Of a stretch of 34,913 nucleotides of DNA, positions 15,659 to 24,284 are shown piece after piece (the first letter of the stretch is position 1; the number at the start of each line of letters is the position of its first letter). Source of the stretch: Betaproteobacteria bacterium (GTDB taxonomy: Bacteria; Pseudomonadota; Gammaproteobacteria; Burkholderiales; SG8-41); assembly GCA_947476215.1 (NCBI GenBank), contig CANJQI010000039.1, positions 1 through 34,913 on the forward strand, read 5' to 3'. The notes below the pieces were generated by a model. It had not been told where the DNA came from, did no database searches, and saw only the letters and a program-made list of their open reading frames with translations. Position numbers and translations under genes: made by a program.

Positions 15659-16789
15659 CTACGCGGCAAAGCGCGCGAGGTGATGATCCGCATCACCGAA
15701 CTGGCGCGCAATCATGGTCAGACGGCGGAACGTATGGCTGATCTTCATTTCATCCGACAAACCCATGCCGCCGTGGAGTTGCACCGCATCCTGGCTGACC
15801 TGACGGCAGGCATCCGCGACGCGGATTTTGGCGGCGGAAATTATTCGCGAGCGTTCGTCAGCGTCAACCGCGGTATCGGCCTGCACACAGGCGAGACATG
15901 CCATGGACTTGACCTGTTCATATGACATCACCATGTCGACGATACGGTGCTGTGTAACTTGAAATGAACCGATAGCCACGCCGAACTGCTTGCGGTTCTT
16001 GATGTAGTCGAGAGTCGCCTCGTTGGCGGATCGGATCGCACCCACGGCTTCCGCGCATAACAAGGCGGTGGCGAAATCAACGACCTCGCGCATCATCACC
16101 AGTCCAGTGCCTTGCGTGCCGAGCAGCGCATCGGCGGCCACGGCCACGTTGTCGAATGTGACATCGGCCGCGCGCAGTCCGTCGAGCGTGGTGTAGCGTT
16201 TCAAACGTATGCCGGGCGTAGCCGTATTCACCATGAATAGCGACAGTCCCTCTGCATCCCTGATATCTCCCGACGTGCGCGCCGACACGATCAACTTGTT
16301 CGATGCAGGCGCATCAATGACAACGCGTTTTTCTCCGTTGATCACCCATCCAGCCGCGGACTTCGCCGCGGTGGTGGCGACATGCCCAAGTTCATAACGC
16401 GAGCCATCCTCAATCTGGGCAAACGCCATCTTGAGACGCCCCTGGGCGATGGCCGGCAGAACTTCCTGTTTTTGCGCGTCGCTGCCCCAGCGCGATACAA
16501 ACTGCGCGCCCAGACCCACCGTCGAAAGATACGGCTCTACGACCAGCGCCTCGCCTATGCACTCCATCATGCCCATCATCTTGACCGCACCGGCACCGAA
16601 GCCGCCGTAGGTCTCGGGTATGGGCAAAGCCAGCAGTCCCATATCGGCGAACGTCTTCCACACGTGATCGCTGCCGCCCGCGGAAGAACGCAGGATTTCG
16701 CGACGCGCATCGAAATCATAGTCCTTGCGCAGCAAGCGACGGATCGAATCGTCCAGTAACTGCTGGTCGTCATCGACATCGAAATTCAA
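15659..16789 (-). CDS. Acyl-CoA dehydrogenase, pimeloyl-CoA dehydrogenase small-subunit-like
   Basis: 376 residues from a TTG start, supported by AGGGA six bases upstream and by the natural N-terminus (MNFDVDDDQQLL as translated). ACAD layout: helical N-domain with LALPIPETYGGFGAG at 53-67, a middle beta domain with GWVINGEKRVV, and a C-terminal helical domain with KQFGVAIGSFQVTQHR and QLHGGMGLSDEMKISH. It oxidises an acyl-CoA at C2-C3 using FAD, passing electrons to ETF. The C-terminal QLHGGMG-SDE-KISH motif and the pairing with a larger ACAD immediately upstream (34 bases) resemble the PimC/PimD dehydrogenase couple. Last gene of a four-gene minus run starting with the BadI-like gene. Confidence 0.9.
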   Translation of the reverse strand: MNFDVDDDQQLLDDSIRRLLRKDYDFDARREILRSSAGGSDHVWKTFADMGLLALPIPETYGGFGAGAVKMMGMMECIGEALVVEPYLSTVGLGAQFVSRWGSDAQKQEVLPAIAQGRLKMAFAQIEDGSRYELGHVATTAAKSAAGWVINGEKRVVIDAPASNKLIVSARTSGDIRDAEGLSLFMVNTATPGIRLKRYTTLDGLRAADVTFDNVAVAADALLGTQGTGLVMMREVVDFATALLCAEAVGAIRSANEATLDYIKNRKQFGVAIGSFQVTQHRIVDMVMSYEQVKSMACLACVQADTAVDADERSRIISAAKIRVADACRQVSQDAVQLHGGMGLSDEMKISHTFRRLTMIARQFGDADHHLARFAA

Positions 16790-16823
16790 ATTATTTCCCT
16801 TTTATATCAGATGTTTATGATGA

Positions 16824-18008
16824 CTACAGCCCGAGCGTCATCTTGGCGATGATGTTGCGCTGGATTTCGTTGGAACCGGCATAGATCGATGACTTGCGCG
16901 TCAGGCAATACACCGGCGCCAGCGACGCAACGAACATGTCCCAGCCGTCGATATCATCTACAGGTAGCGTTGGCTGCGCCAAGGGCCCCACCGCATCCAT
17001 CATCAGTTCGGTGATCAGCTGCGTGATTTCGGTGCCCTTGATCTTGAGCATCGAAACATCAGCGCCCGGCGGCTGTCCCGTGCGCCGCATGCGATCCAGA
17101 AAACGCAGGTTGGTTATTTCCAGCGCCATTAACTCGATCTCAACGCGCGTGAGCCTGTCGCGGAATCGCACGTCGGACATCAGCGGCACGCCATTCCTCA
17201 TCTCTTTGCTTGCGAGCTTTTTCAGCTTTTGCAGTTCGCGCTTGGAGCCGGCGATGCGCCCGGAATTCATGCGCTCGTGCCCAAGCAGGTACTTGGCAAC
17301 CGTCCAGCCCTTGCCTTCTTCATGCACAAGATTTTCGGCCGGCACGCGAACGTCCTCGAAGAACACTTCATTTACGTCGTGCCCGCCATCCATCAGGATG
17401 ATGGGCTTGACCCGGATTCCCGGCGTCTTCATGTCGACGAGCAGGAAGCTGATGCCTTCCTGCCGCTTGCCCGTCTGCGCGCTGGTTCTGACGAGACAGA
17501 ACATCCAGTCGGCGTGATGCGCGATGGTGGTCCAGATTTTTTGTCCGTTGACGACATAAGCATCGCCGCGTTTTTCGGCGCGCGTGCTGAGCGCGGCCAG
17601 ATCCGAACCCGCGCCCGGCTCGGAATAACCCTGGCACCAGATTTCCTCGCCGTTATATATTTTGGGCAGATAACGGCGCTTCTGCGCCTCGGTGCCGAAT
17701 TTGAGCAGGACAGGCGCGCACATCGACAAGCCAAAGCGCGGCAGCTGGGGCGCACCCGCATAACCGCACTCCTCCTCGAAGATATACCGCTGCACCACAT
17801 TCCATCCGGTGCCGCCCCACTCCACGGGCCATGCTGGTGCGATCCAGCCTTGGTCGGCCAGCATCCTGTGCCAGCGCACGATTTCCGCCTTCGACAATCG
17901 TTCGTTGTTGGCCACCTTGTCGCGCAAGTCCCGCGGCATCGTCGCGTTAAGCCAGCTGCGCACTTGATCGCGAAATGCCAGTTCTTCCGCAGAGAAATTC
18001 AAATCCAT
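16824..18008 (-). CDS. Acyl-CoA dehydrogenase, pimeloyl-CoA dehydrogenase large-subunit-like
   Basis: 394 residues. APAWPVEWGGTGW at 57-69 is the N-domain loop typical of this ACAD group, YSEPGAGSDLA at about 128-138 contacts FAD and substrate, YVVNGQKIWTT starts the beta domain, and SSIYAGSNEIQRNIIA near the C-terminus is the characteristic adenine/FAD-binding end. It resembles PimC-type dehydrogenases that act on dicarboxyl-CoA thioesters such as pimeloyl-CoA; sequence alone does not fix chain length. ATG start; only a weak GGA-containing site lies upstream. Placed 26 bases after the GTPase gene and 34 before its smaller partner, consistent with a heteromeric enzyme made from one transcript. 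Confidence 0.92.
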   Translation of the reverse strand: MDLNFSAEELAFRDQVRSWLNATMPRDLRDKVANNERLSKAEIVRWHRMLADQGWIAPAWPVEWGGTGWNVVQRYIFEEECGYAGAPQLPRFGLSMCAPVLLKFGTEAQKRRYLPKIYNGEEIWCQGYSEPGAGSDLAALSTRAEKRGDAYVVNGQKIWTTIAHHADWMFCLVRTSAQTGKRQEGISFLLVDMKTPGIRVKPIILMDGGHDVNEVFFEDVRVPAENLVHEEGKGWTVAKYLLGHERMNSGRIAGSKRELQKLKKLASKEMRNGVPLMSDVRFRDRLTRVEIELMALEITNLRFLDRMRRTGQPPGADVSMLKIKGTEITQLITELMMDAVGPLAQPTLPVDDIDGWDMFVASLAPVYCLTRKSSIYAGSNEIQRNIIAKMTLGL

Positions 18009-18034
18009 AATGTCATCAGTGTCCGTTTTACCGA

Positions 18035-19009
18035 TTAATCCTTGAGTTCGCCCACCAGCACGCCGGCTGCATCGCGCGGGCTCATTTCACGGTTCGCAAC
18101 CTTCTCGCACAACGCTGCAATAGCGCCATCCTGCATGCGCTCGCGCACTCTGCGCACCGCCATTTCCTCGACTGCCCTCCACACCCGCCGCTCGGGAAAT
18201 TTCGCGCGCTGAGTCGATCCGCCATGATCATTCAGAAAACTGCGATGCGCCTCGAGCCGGGCAGCCAAATCGGCCACGCCCAGACCGGATTCCGCACTGG
18301 TAGCCACAACCGGCACCTGCCATGCCGCATCATGCGTGCGCGCCACCGCGCCCAGCATACCGGTCAGATCGTGCACCGTGCGCTCCGCATCCGGTTTATC
18401 GGCTTTGTTGACAACGTGTATATCGGCCATTTCCAGCAGTCCGGCCTTGATGCTTTGCACCGCATCGCCCAACCCTGGCACCGACACTACAACAGTGGTG
18501 TGGGCAGCATACCAGATGTCAAATTCATCCTGACCGACGCCTACGGTCTCGACGATGATGACATCGAACCCGGCTGCGTCGAGCAGATCCACGGCCTCCA
18601 GCGTCGTGCGCGCGAGACCGCCCTGCCGGCCGCGCGACGCCATGCTGCGTATATATACGCCGGGGTCGGCGGACAGTTTGGACATCCGCACCCGGTCACC
18701 GAGTATCGCACCGCCGCTCAAGGCGCTCGACGGGTCAATGGCAAGTATCGCTATGGTCTTGTTGTTAAGCCGCATCTCGGCAGCAAGACGCGCAATCAGC
18801 GTGGATTTCCCCGCCCCTGGCACGCCGGTCACCCCTATCACGTGTGCCTTGCCGGCGCGACAGTAGATCGCATCGAGCACGCCTTCAATTTGCTCGGACT
18901 CGTCCTCGATATAGGACAGCAGGCGCGACACGGCGCGGCGGTCACCGGCGAGTGCTTTTTCCAGCAATGCACCGGCACGCATCGACACCTGATTGCCCCT
19001 AACTGGCAT
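18035..19009 (-). CDS. meaB: MeaB/ArgK-type GTPase (methylmalonyl-CoA mutase chaperone family)
   Basis: 324 residues. G1 Walker A GVPGAGKST at 62-70, AIDPSS at 90-95 with GGAILGDRVRM after it, ETVGVGQDE at 154-162 (G3 region of this family) and NKAD at 201-204 (G4) are all intact. MeaB-type G proteins load and protect B12-dependent acyl-CoA mutases such as methylmalonyl-CoA or isobutyryl-CoA mutase. No mutase gene lies in this window, so its client is elsewhere or it serves another acyl-CoA enzyme. The first ATG has AGGA only two bases away, too close; the ATG nine codons later (18982) has a better-spaced AGG and may be the true start. Lies in the run BadI-like, MeaB, large ACAD, small ACAD. 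Confidence 0.92.
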   Translation of the reverse strand: MPVRGNQVSMRAGALLEKALAGDRRAVSRLLSYIEDESEQIEGVLDAIYCRAGKAHVIGVTGVPGAGKSTLIARLAAEMRLNNKTIAILAIDPSSALSGGAILGDRVRMSKLSADPGVYIRSMASRGRQGGLARTTLEAVDLLDAAGFDVIIVETVGVGQDEFDIWYAAHTTVVVSVPGLGDAVQSIKAGLLEMADIHVVNKADKPDAERTVHDLTGMLGAVARTHDAAWQVPVVATSAESGLGVADLAARLEAHRSFLNDHGGSTQRAKFPERRVWRAVEEMAVRRVRERMQDGAIAALCEKVANREMSPRDAAGVLVGELKD

Positions 19010-19051
19010 ATTCCTGCGCCAGGCACGATATCAGGCGGGAGCGCACATTCA

Positions 19052-19849
19052 CTACCTGAACTTCCAGAAGTCCGGCGCTCGCTTCTCAAGAAATGCGCGC
19101 GCGCCTTCCTGTTGCTCGGTTTCATAGAAGTCGCGCTTCAGGATGTGCCGGCGCACCGAATCGCCCGCCCCCAGCATGGGCTCTATATCGGCGACGAAAG
19201 ATGCTTTCAGCACGCGCACACAGGTCGGCGACAATGCAAGAATCTCCTCGCACCACTTGTCGACTTCCCGATCAAGCTCCACATAGGGCACCACGGCGTT
19301 CACCAGTCCCCAATCGAGCATCTGACTGGCCTTGTACTTGCGGCACAGCATCCACATTTCACGCGCGCGCTTGTGTCCAAGTATGCGCGCCGAATAGCTG
19401 ACCAGCGGCCCGCTGGCTGGACTGCCGACGCGCGGCCCGTTCTGGCCGAATATGGCGTGCTCGGCCGCGATCGTGAAGTCGCAGTAATACGCGAGGTGGT
19501 TGCCCCCGCCTATCGCATAGCCATTCACGCGCGCGATGACGGGTTTGGGGCAACGCGACACCGCGAGATGCAGCGAGTACGGTTCCAGCACCTGGCGTTC
19601 CAGCCCGCCTTCCTTCTCCCAGTTGACATCGCCGCCGACGCAAAACGCGCGCTCACCGCTGCCGGTGAGGACCACGACGCCTACGCTGTCGTTATGTCCG
19701 GCATCCTCTATGGCGAGCATCAGTTCGTTGAGCGTGTCGCCGGTGAAAGCATTCATCTGCGCCGGCCGGTTTATGGTAATGCGCGCCACATGCCGCGCGG
19801 TTTCATAGACAATATCGGAGAACTTGTGGTTAGGACTCAGGAGCGCCAC
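19052..19849 (-). CDS. Enoyl-CoA hydratase/isomerase family, BadI/MenB-like
   Basis: 265 residues from a GTG start with AAAGG seven bases upstream. Crotonase fold: INRPAQMNAF at 26-35, AFCVGGD at 68-74 (oxyanion hole), GYAIGGGNHLA at 110-120, IFGQNGPRVGS at 133-143, and a long MenB/BadI-type C-terminus (REMWMLCRKYKASQMLDWGL). Overall it is closest to BadI, which opens the ring of 2-ketocyclohexanecarboxyl-CoA to give pimeloyl-CoA, and to MenB. The acidic residue that follows VGS/MGS two residues later in BadI and MenB is replaced (GSPASGP, Ala at 145), so catalysis may differ. Together with the paired pimeloyl-CoA-like dehydrogenases it suggests an alicyclic or dicarboxyl-CoA pathway. First gene of its minus run. 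Confidence 0.85.
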   Translation of the reverse strand: MALLSPNHKFSDIVYETARHVARITINRPAQMNAFTGDTLNELMLAIEDAGHNDSVGVVVLTGSGERAFCVGGDVNWEKEGGLERQVLEPYSLHLAVSRCPKPVIARVNGYAIGGGNHLAYYCDFTIAAEHAIFGQNGPRVGSPASGPLVSYSARILGHKRAREMWMLCRKYKASQMLDWGLVNAVVPYVELDREVDKWCEEILALSPTCVRVLKASFVADIEPMLGAGDSVRRHILKRDFYETEQQEGARAFLEKRAPDFWKFR

Positions 19850-20094
19850 GGCATGACCTTTCGCGAATTGATACAGGGGGACCAACAGACATTCGGAAAG
19901 GAGATTACGACAATTGGCATGAACTTGGCAAAGAGTCGCCTTCCCAGACTCTTGCGCACGTCACAAAAATGCAGCTGAACGCGTGTATCGGCGCTGATTA
20001 GCCTTAAAATCGCAACCCGCATATCGTTTGCATACTGCCGGTCTCACCAGGCCGGCATTCCGAATCGAATAATTTTTCAGGAAAGACTCGCTCC

Positions 20095-21075
20095 ATGACT
20101 TTGCTCATCACTGAAGAAGACGTCAAGAAACTGCCGCTGTCGCCAAGAGAAGCGATTCCCATCATCGAAGACACTTTTCGCCAGTCCGGCCAGGGCACGG
20201 CGGAAAATCCACCGCGCTTCCGCATGCCATTCAGGAACGGCTTCATACAATTCGGGCCCGCCGCACTGCATGCCAAGGGCGTCGCCGGCTTCAAGCTGTG
20301 GGCGAACATCGGCAAGGGCACCGGCGTGCACAAGAACGCCTCCGGACACGGCACCAACTATCTCTACAGCACTGAAACCGGTGAGCTGCTCGCTATCGTG
20401 CACGCCTATCTGATCGGCAAGTACCGCACCAGCGCGGTAAGCGCGGTCGCCGCCAAGTATCTGTCCCCTGAGAATGCCAGCACCATAGGCTTGTACAGTG
20501 CCGGCCGCATTGCTGAAGGACAACTTGATGCGGTGTGCGCAGTGCGACCAATAAAAAAGGTTCGCGTCTACAGCCGCAGGCAACCGGAACGCGAAGATTT
20601 CTGCAAGCGCATGTCGGAAAAACTTGCCATCGATGTGGTTCCCGTCAACACGCCCGAAGAAGTGCCGCGCGATGCGGACATCGTCATCACGGCCAGCACA
20701 GCCGAAAATCCCATCCTTTTCGGCGACTGGCTGACGCGACCGACCCTGGTCATTGCTGCCGGCGCCAACCATTGGTATAAGCGCGAAATCGACGGCAAGG
20801 TTTTCGAGAAAGCCAGCCTGGTCGTGTGCGATGAAAAAGAACAATCCAAAGTCGAGAGCGGTAACATGCTGTGGGCAGTTGCCCATGGGCTGACGACCTG
20901 GGATCGCATCGAGGAACTCGGCGATGTCATTACAGGCCGCATAAAAGTGCCCGACTTCAAGACATCCACCATAATCTTCGGATCGCACGGTCTGGCAATC
21001 AACGACGTTGCTATGACGCTGAAAACCTACGAACTGGCCAAGGCAGCAGGCATAGGCGTTGAAATCGGCTTATAG
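20095..21075 (+). CDS. Ornithine cyclodeaminase/mu-crystallin family protein
   Basis: 326 residues. The N-terminal domain contains KLW with Lys67 and GKYRTSAVSAVAAKYL at 108-123, both family hallmarks for substrate carboxylate binding. The dinucleotide-binding segment reads IGLYSAGRIAEGQ at 131-143, a variant of the usual G-x-G-x-Q-A loop, so NAD(P) binding may be altered. FGSHGLAINDVA and ELAKAAGIGVEIGL form the usual C-terminus. Members include ornithine cyclodeaminase, alanine dehydrogenase and imine reductases; this one has no diagnostic motif for any one of them. AGGAAAG precedes the ATG. Bug-6 begins only 16 bases after the stop, so they are very probably coexpressed, and an imino- or amino-acid substrate imported by Bug-6/7/8 is a reasonable guess. 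Confidence 0.88.
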   Translation: MTLLITEEDVKKLPLSPREAIPIIEDTFRQSGQGTAENPPRFRMPFRNGFIQFGPAALHAKGVAGFKLWANIGKGTGVHKNASGHGTNYLYSTETGELLAIVHAYLIGKYRTSAVSAVAAKYLSPENASTIGLYSAGRIAEGQLDAVCAVRPIKKVRVYSRRQPEREDFCKRMSEKLAIDVVPVNTPEEVPRDADIVITASTAENPILFGDWLTRPTLVIAAGANHWYKREIDGKVFEKASLVVCDEKEQSKVESGNMLWAVAHGLTTWDRIEELGDVITGRIKVPDFKTSTIIFGSHGLAINDVAMTLKTYELAKAAGIGVEIGL

Positions 21076-21091
21076 AAACGCAAATTTCAAG

Positions 21092-22045
21092 ATGAAACGG
21101 ATCTCATTCATAGGCGGTTTTCTGGTCGCGGCCGGGATGCTCAGTCCCGGCGTCACAACCGGCCAGGACTACCCGACGAAACCCATACGCATAGTGACAG
21201 CGGAGCCGGGCGGCAATACCGACCTGGTCACGCGCCTGATCGCGGAAGCACTGCACCTGGGCCAACCGGTAATCACCTACAACCGCCCCACGGGTATCGT
21301 CGCGGCCGAAACTGTGCTTAGTTCTCCGCCGGACGGCTATACGCTGCTGCTGCAAAGCAGCGGCTTTTGGGTAGGACCGCTGGTTCAGAAAATGTCCTAC
21401 GATTCGGTGCGCGACTTCACGCCCGTTACGCTGGCCACCAATGCACCATTCTTTTTGTACGTGCATCCCGCGCTTCCAGCGAAGAACGTCAGGGAACTGA
21501 TAGCACTCGCGAAAGCCAAGCCAGGTGCATTGAACTACGGCTCATCAACCGCCGGTGCCTCGAATCATCTATCGGCGGAATTATTCAAAAGCATGACCGG
21601 CGTGAATCTTACGCGCATAGGCTATAAAGGCGCCGGCGCCGCGGGCATCGCGCTGATGAGCAACGAAGTGCAACTGGCGTTCGGTTCCGGTTCGTTCGGC
21701 ATGCCTCATGTCAAGGCGGGGCGGTTGCGGGTGCTGGGCGTCGCGGATGATGAGCGCTCGGCGCTGGCGCCCGATGTTCCGACGATTTCAGAGTCCGGAG
21801 TACCCGACTATGAAGCCGCGGGCATGTCCGGCATCTGGGTGCGCGCCCGAACGCCGAAAAACATCATTGCCCGCCTCAACACCGAAGTCATACGCGCGCT
21901 GGGCAATCGTGACCTCAAGGATAAACTGTTAAGCGTGGGCATCGTCACGGTCGGCAGTTCCGTGGAAAAAGCAGCCGCGTATATCAAGTCCGATATCGTC
22001 AAATGGACCAAGGTCATCAAAGACGCCGGCATGGGCGAGAAATAA
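21092..22045 (+). CDS. Bug-6: TctC/Bug-family substrate-binding protein
   Basis: 317 residues from ATG (MKRISFIGG), with a signal peptide to about 24. An earlier in-frame TTG inside the cyclodeaminase gene is unlikely because it would place polar sequence before the signal. YPTKPIRIV at 27-35, EPGGNTD with Asp44, then IAEALHLGQPVITYNRPTG, which is shorter than in its paralogs and has ITYNRP for VVDNR. The subclade Trp lies in GFWVGPLVQ. LNYGSSTAGASNHL, IGYKGAGAAGIALM and PHVKAGRLRVLGVAD follow. No good ribosome site is visible, so translation may depend on coupling to the cyclodeaminase stop 16 bases upstream. Confidence 0.92.
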   Translation: MKRISFIGGFLVAAGMLSPGVTTGQDYPTKPIRIVTAEPGGNTDLVTRLIAEALHLGQPVITYNRPTGIVAAETVLSSPPDGYTLLLQSSGFWVGPLVQKMSYDSVRDFTPVTLATNAPFFLYVHPALPAKNVRELIALAKAKPGALNYGSSTAGASNHLSAELFKSMTGVNLTRIGYKGAGAAGIALMSNEVQLAFGSGSFGMPHVKAGRLRVLGVADDERSALAPDVPTISESGVPDYEAAGMSGIWVRARTPKNIIARLNTEVIRALGNRDLKDKLLSVGIVTVGSSVEKAAAYIKSDIVKWTKVIKDAGMGEK

Positions 22046-22079
22046 ACGTACGTTCATCGAAATCGAGTCCGGCTTACCC

Positions 22080-23045
22080 ATGCAAATTACACGCTTGATT
22101 CCAGCTGTAACCGTGATCGTCATGCTGACCTGCGCGTCAGGCCTGGCGTCCGGACAAGCCTTTCCGAACAGAGTCATCCGCGTGGTGGTCGGCGGCATAG
22201 GCGGATCGCTGGACATTACCGCGCGCGTGGTGGCGCAGGGCATCTCGGGGCCGCTGGGCCAGCCAGTGATCGTGGAGAATCGGCCGAGCGTCACCATCGC
22301 CGCAGAAGTCGTGTCCAAAGCGCCACCCGACGGCCACACACTGTTGGTGACGGGGCCCAATCTGTGGATACTGCCGTTGATGGACAGCAAGACCAGCTAC
22401 GATCCGATTCGCGATTTCTCCGCAATCACACTCGCGACGCGATCGCCCAGCATAATGGTGGTCACGCCTGCACTTCCCGTCAAAACGGTCAAGGAACTGA
22501 TCGCATTGGCCAAGGCGCGGCCCGGCGACCTTAATTATGCGACTGGATCTTCCGGTTCTGCTTCGCACCTTGCGGCCGAGTTGTTTCTGGCCCAGGCGAA
22601 AGTAAAAATCACCCGCGTCAACTACAAGAGCGCAGCGGCGGGGCTGATTGATCTCGTCAGCGGGCAGGTGCAGGTCATGTTCCCGGTCGCGGCATCCGTG
22701 GCGCCGCACGTCAAGTCCGGCAGACTGCGTGCATTGGCGGTTACGACGCGTGAACCGTCCGCCCTGGTTCCGGGAACGCCCACCATGTCCGCCGCCGGAC
22801 TGCCGGGTTATGAGGCGGTATCTCTCGGCGGTATCTTCGCGCCGGCCCACGTCTCGGATTCCATCATCAACCGCCTGAATCTGGAAATGGTACGCGTGCT
22901 TACGAACGCGGATACCCGGGACAAGTTTCTAAACAACGGCGTGGAGAGCGTGGGCAGCACGCCCGATGCGCTGGTCGCGGCAGTCAAGTCGGAGATGTCC
23001 GCGATCGGTAAACTAATACGTGATGCAGGCATACGAGTGGAGTAA
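22080..23045 (+). CDS. Bug-7: TctC/Bug-family substrate-binding protein
   Basis: 321 residues with a signal peptide to about 26 (LASGQA). It departs from its neighbours at the mature N-terminus: FPNRVIRVV replaces YPxKPIRxV, and GIGGSLD (Asp45) forms the ligand loop. The subclade Trp is in NLWILPLM, followed by TSYDPIRDFSAIT, LNYATGSSGSASHL, VNYKSAAAGLIDLV (Ser replaces the Gly of YKG) and PHVKSGRLRALAVTT. The changes at the loop and at YKS suggest a ligand different from that of Bug-6. It starts 34 bases after Bug-6 and probably shares its transcript; the ribosome site is weak. Confidence 0.92.
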   Translation: MQITRLIPAVTVIVMLTCASGLASGQAFPNRVIRVVVGGIGGSLDITARVVAQGISGPLGQPVIVENRPSVTIAAEVVSKAPPDGHTLLVTGPNLWILPLMDSKTSYDPIRDFSAITLATRSPSIMVVTPALPVKTVKELIALAKARPGDLNYATGSSGSASHLAAELFLAQAKVKITRVNYKSAAAGLIDLVSGQVQVMFPVAASVAPHVKSGRLRALAVTTREPSALVPGTPTMSAAGLPGYEAVSLGGIFAPAHVSDSIINRLNLEMVRVLTNADTRDKFLNNGVESVGSTPDALVAAVKSEMSAIGKLIRDAGIRVE

Positions 23046-23115
23046 CTTTTTGAATCGCCTTTATCATGAAGCATGGCAAATGAAGTTGCTGTTCCGGAAC
23101 GCTCAACAGGGATAG

Positions 23116-23244
23116 AACCATGGCCAAGCGCCCGATCCATCACGCCCCAAGCCTTTCTATGAGGTCAAATACCAAAGCCCGCAGGGCCTGGTGTTCGATT
23201 TGACGGAAAGCGGATGGCCGGGCGCCGTCAAGGATGCACCGTAA
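23116..23244 (+). pseudogene. VOC (glyoxalase-like) family C-terminal remnant
   Basis: A stop-free stretch reads RPKPFYEVKYQSPQGLVFDL then TESGWPGAVKDAP and ends at a TAA. The FYEVKY-x-x-P-x-G-x-VFD-(L/I) and GW-x-G pattern is typical of the last strands of VOC-family dioxygenases and lyases, which need the whole protein for activity. Upstream of it a stop codon at 23113-23115 and no recognisable VOC sequence are found, so only the tail of the gene remains. Its TAA overlaps the ATG of Bug-8 (TAATG), the kind of coupling left when a gene is deleted from an operon while its junction survives. Confidence 0.6.
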
Positions 23245-24200
23245 TGCACATGAAAAAATTCCTTGAAATCGGCGTAGCACTGCTCTGCGGCAGCACGGCA
23301 GGCGCCCAGGATTACCCGCTAAAACCCATACGCGTAATCACCAGCGCGCCGGGCGGCAGTTCCGACTTCGTGGCGCGACTGATCGCGCAGGGCATTTCAC
23401 CCGCCTTGGGCCAACAGGTATTGATCGACAATCGCACCGGGGCCACCACCGGCGGCGACATCGTTTCAAAATCGCCCGCGGATGGCTATACGCTGATTTA
23501 TTGGGGCAGCACGTTCTGGACCCTGCCGCTGATGCGCAAGAGCGTGCCGTACGATCCGGTGAAGGATTTTGCGCCGATCACGATGTCGATCACGGAACCC
23601 CTGATGCTGGTCGTGCATCCGTCGCTGCCGGTCAAATCCACGCGCGAGCTGATCGCGCTCGCAAAGTCGCGCCCCGGCGATCTCAACTATGCGTCGGGTG
23701 GCGTAGGCTCATCCAACCATCTCGCCGCCGAACTGTTCAAATCCATGGCGGATCTCAGGATCGCGACGGTTCAATACCGTGGCAGCGGTGGCGCCGTCAC
23801 GGCGTTGTTGGGCGGTGAAGTTCAGTTGATGTTCAGCACCACGGCAGCGGTGGCGCCGCACATCAAGTCGGGCCGGCTGCGTCCGCTCGCCGTAACCTCG
23901 ACAAAACCCTCCGCGCTCGCGCCTGCCCTGCCTACGATTTCCGCCTCGGGAATATCCGGCTATGAAGCCTCACAGAGAGCCGGACTGCTGGCGCCCGCGA
24001 AAACGTCGCCTAACATCATCCGGCGGCTGCATCAGGAAGTCATCGCCGTTCTCAACAAGCCCGATGTCAAGGAACGCTTCATCAGCCATGGCGTCGAGAT
24101 TCTCGCCAGCACCCCCGATGAATTCGCGAGCATGATGAAATCGGAAATGACGCGGATGGACAAAGTCATCAAGGACGCGGGAATTCGGGACGACGGCTGA
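23244..24200 (+). CDS. Bug-8: TctC/Bug-family substrate-binding protein
   Basis: 318 residues. The ATG overlaps the stop of the VOC remnant and has AAGGA nine bases upstream; a second ATG two codons later is possible. The signal peptide is short (to about 21, TAGA). YPLKPIRVITSAPGGSSD has Asp41, followed by LGQQVLIDNRTGATTGGD, SPADGYTLIYWGS, the subclade Trp in TFWTLPLM, VPYDPVKDFAPIT, LNYASGGVGSSNHL, VQYRGSGGAVTALLGG (Arg for the usual Lys), PHIKSGRLRPLAVTS and KSEMTRMDKVIKDAGI. It closes the cyclodeaminase operon and faces Bug-9. Confidence 0.93.
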   Translation: MHMKKFLEIGVALLCGSTAGAQDYPLKPIRVITSAPGGSSDFVARLIAQGISPALGQQVLIDNRTGATTGGDIVSKSPADGYTLIYWGSTFWTLPLMRKSVPYDPVKDFAPITMSITEPLMLVVHPSLPVKSTRELIALAKSRPGDLNYASGGVGSSNHLAAELFKSMADLRIATVQYRGSGGAVTALLGGEVQLMFSTTAAVAPHIKSGRLRPLAVTSTKPSALAPALPTISASGISGYEASQRAGLLAPAKTSPNIIRRLHQEVIAVLNKPDVKERFISHGVEILASTPDEFASMMKSEMTRMDKVIKDAGIRDDG

Positions 24201-24284
24201 TTGCGAGTGAGTGCATTTCACGTTTATGCGATCAGCATCTTCGTGGCTGAACTCAATCAATCTTGGTCTGACGCAGTGTTCTGG

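Noticed and set aside
18224-19978. A 584-codon open frame on the plus strand opposite the meaB and BadI-like genes
   Set aside because: It is fully antisense to two clearly conserved genes, its composition is rich in Arg and His as expected of a complement frame, and no family is recognisable in it.
19919-19978. A 19-residue reading frame with AAAGGAG upstream, between the BadI-like gene and the cyclodeaminase gene
   Set aside because: The spacing from AAAGGAG to the ATG is about fifteen bases, too long, and the peptide matches nothing I know.
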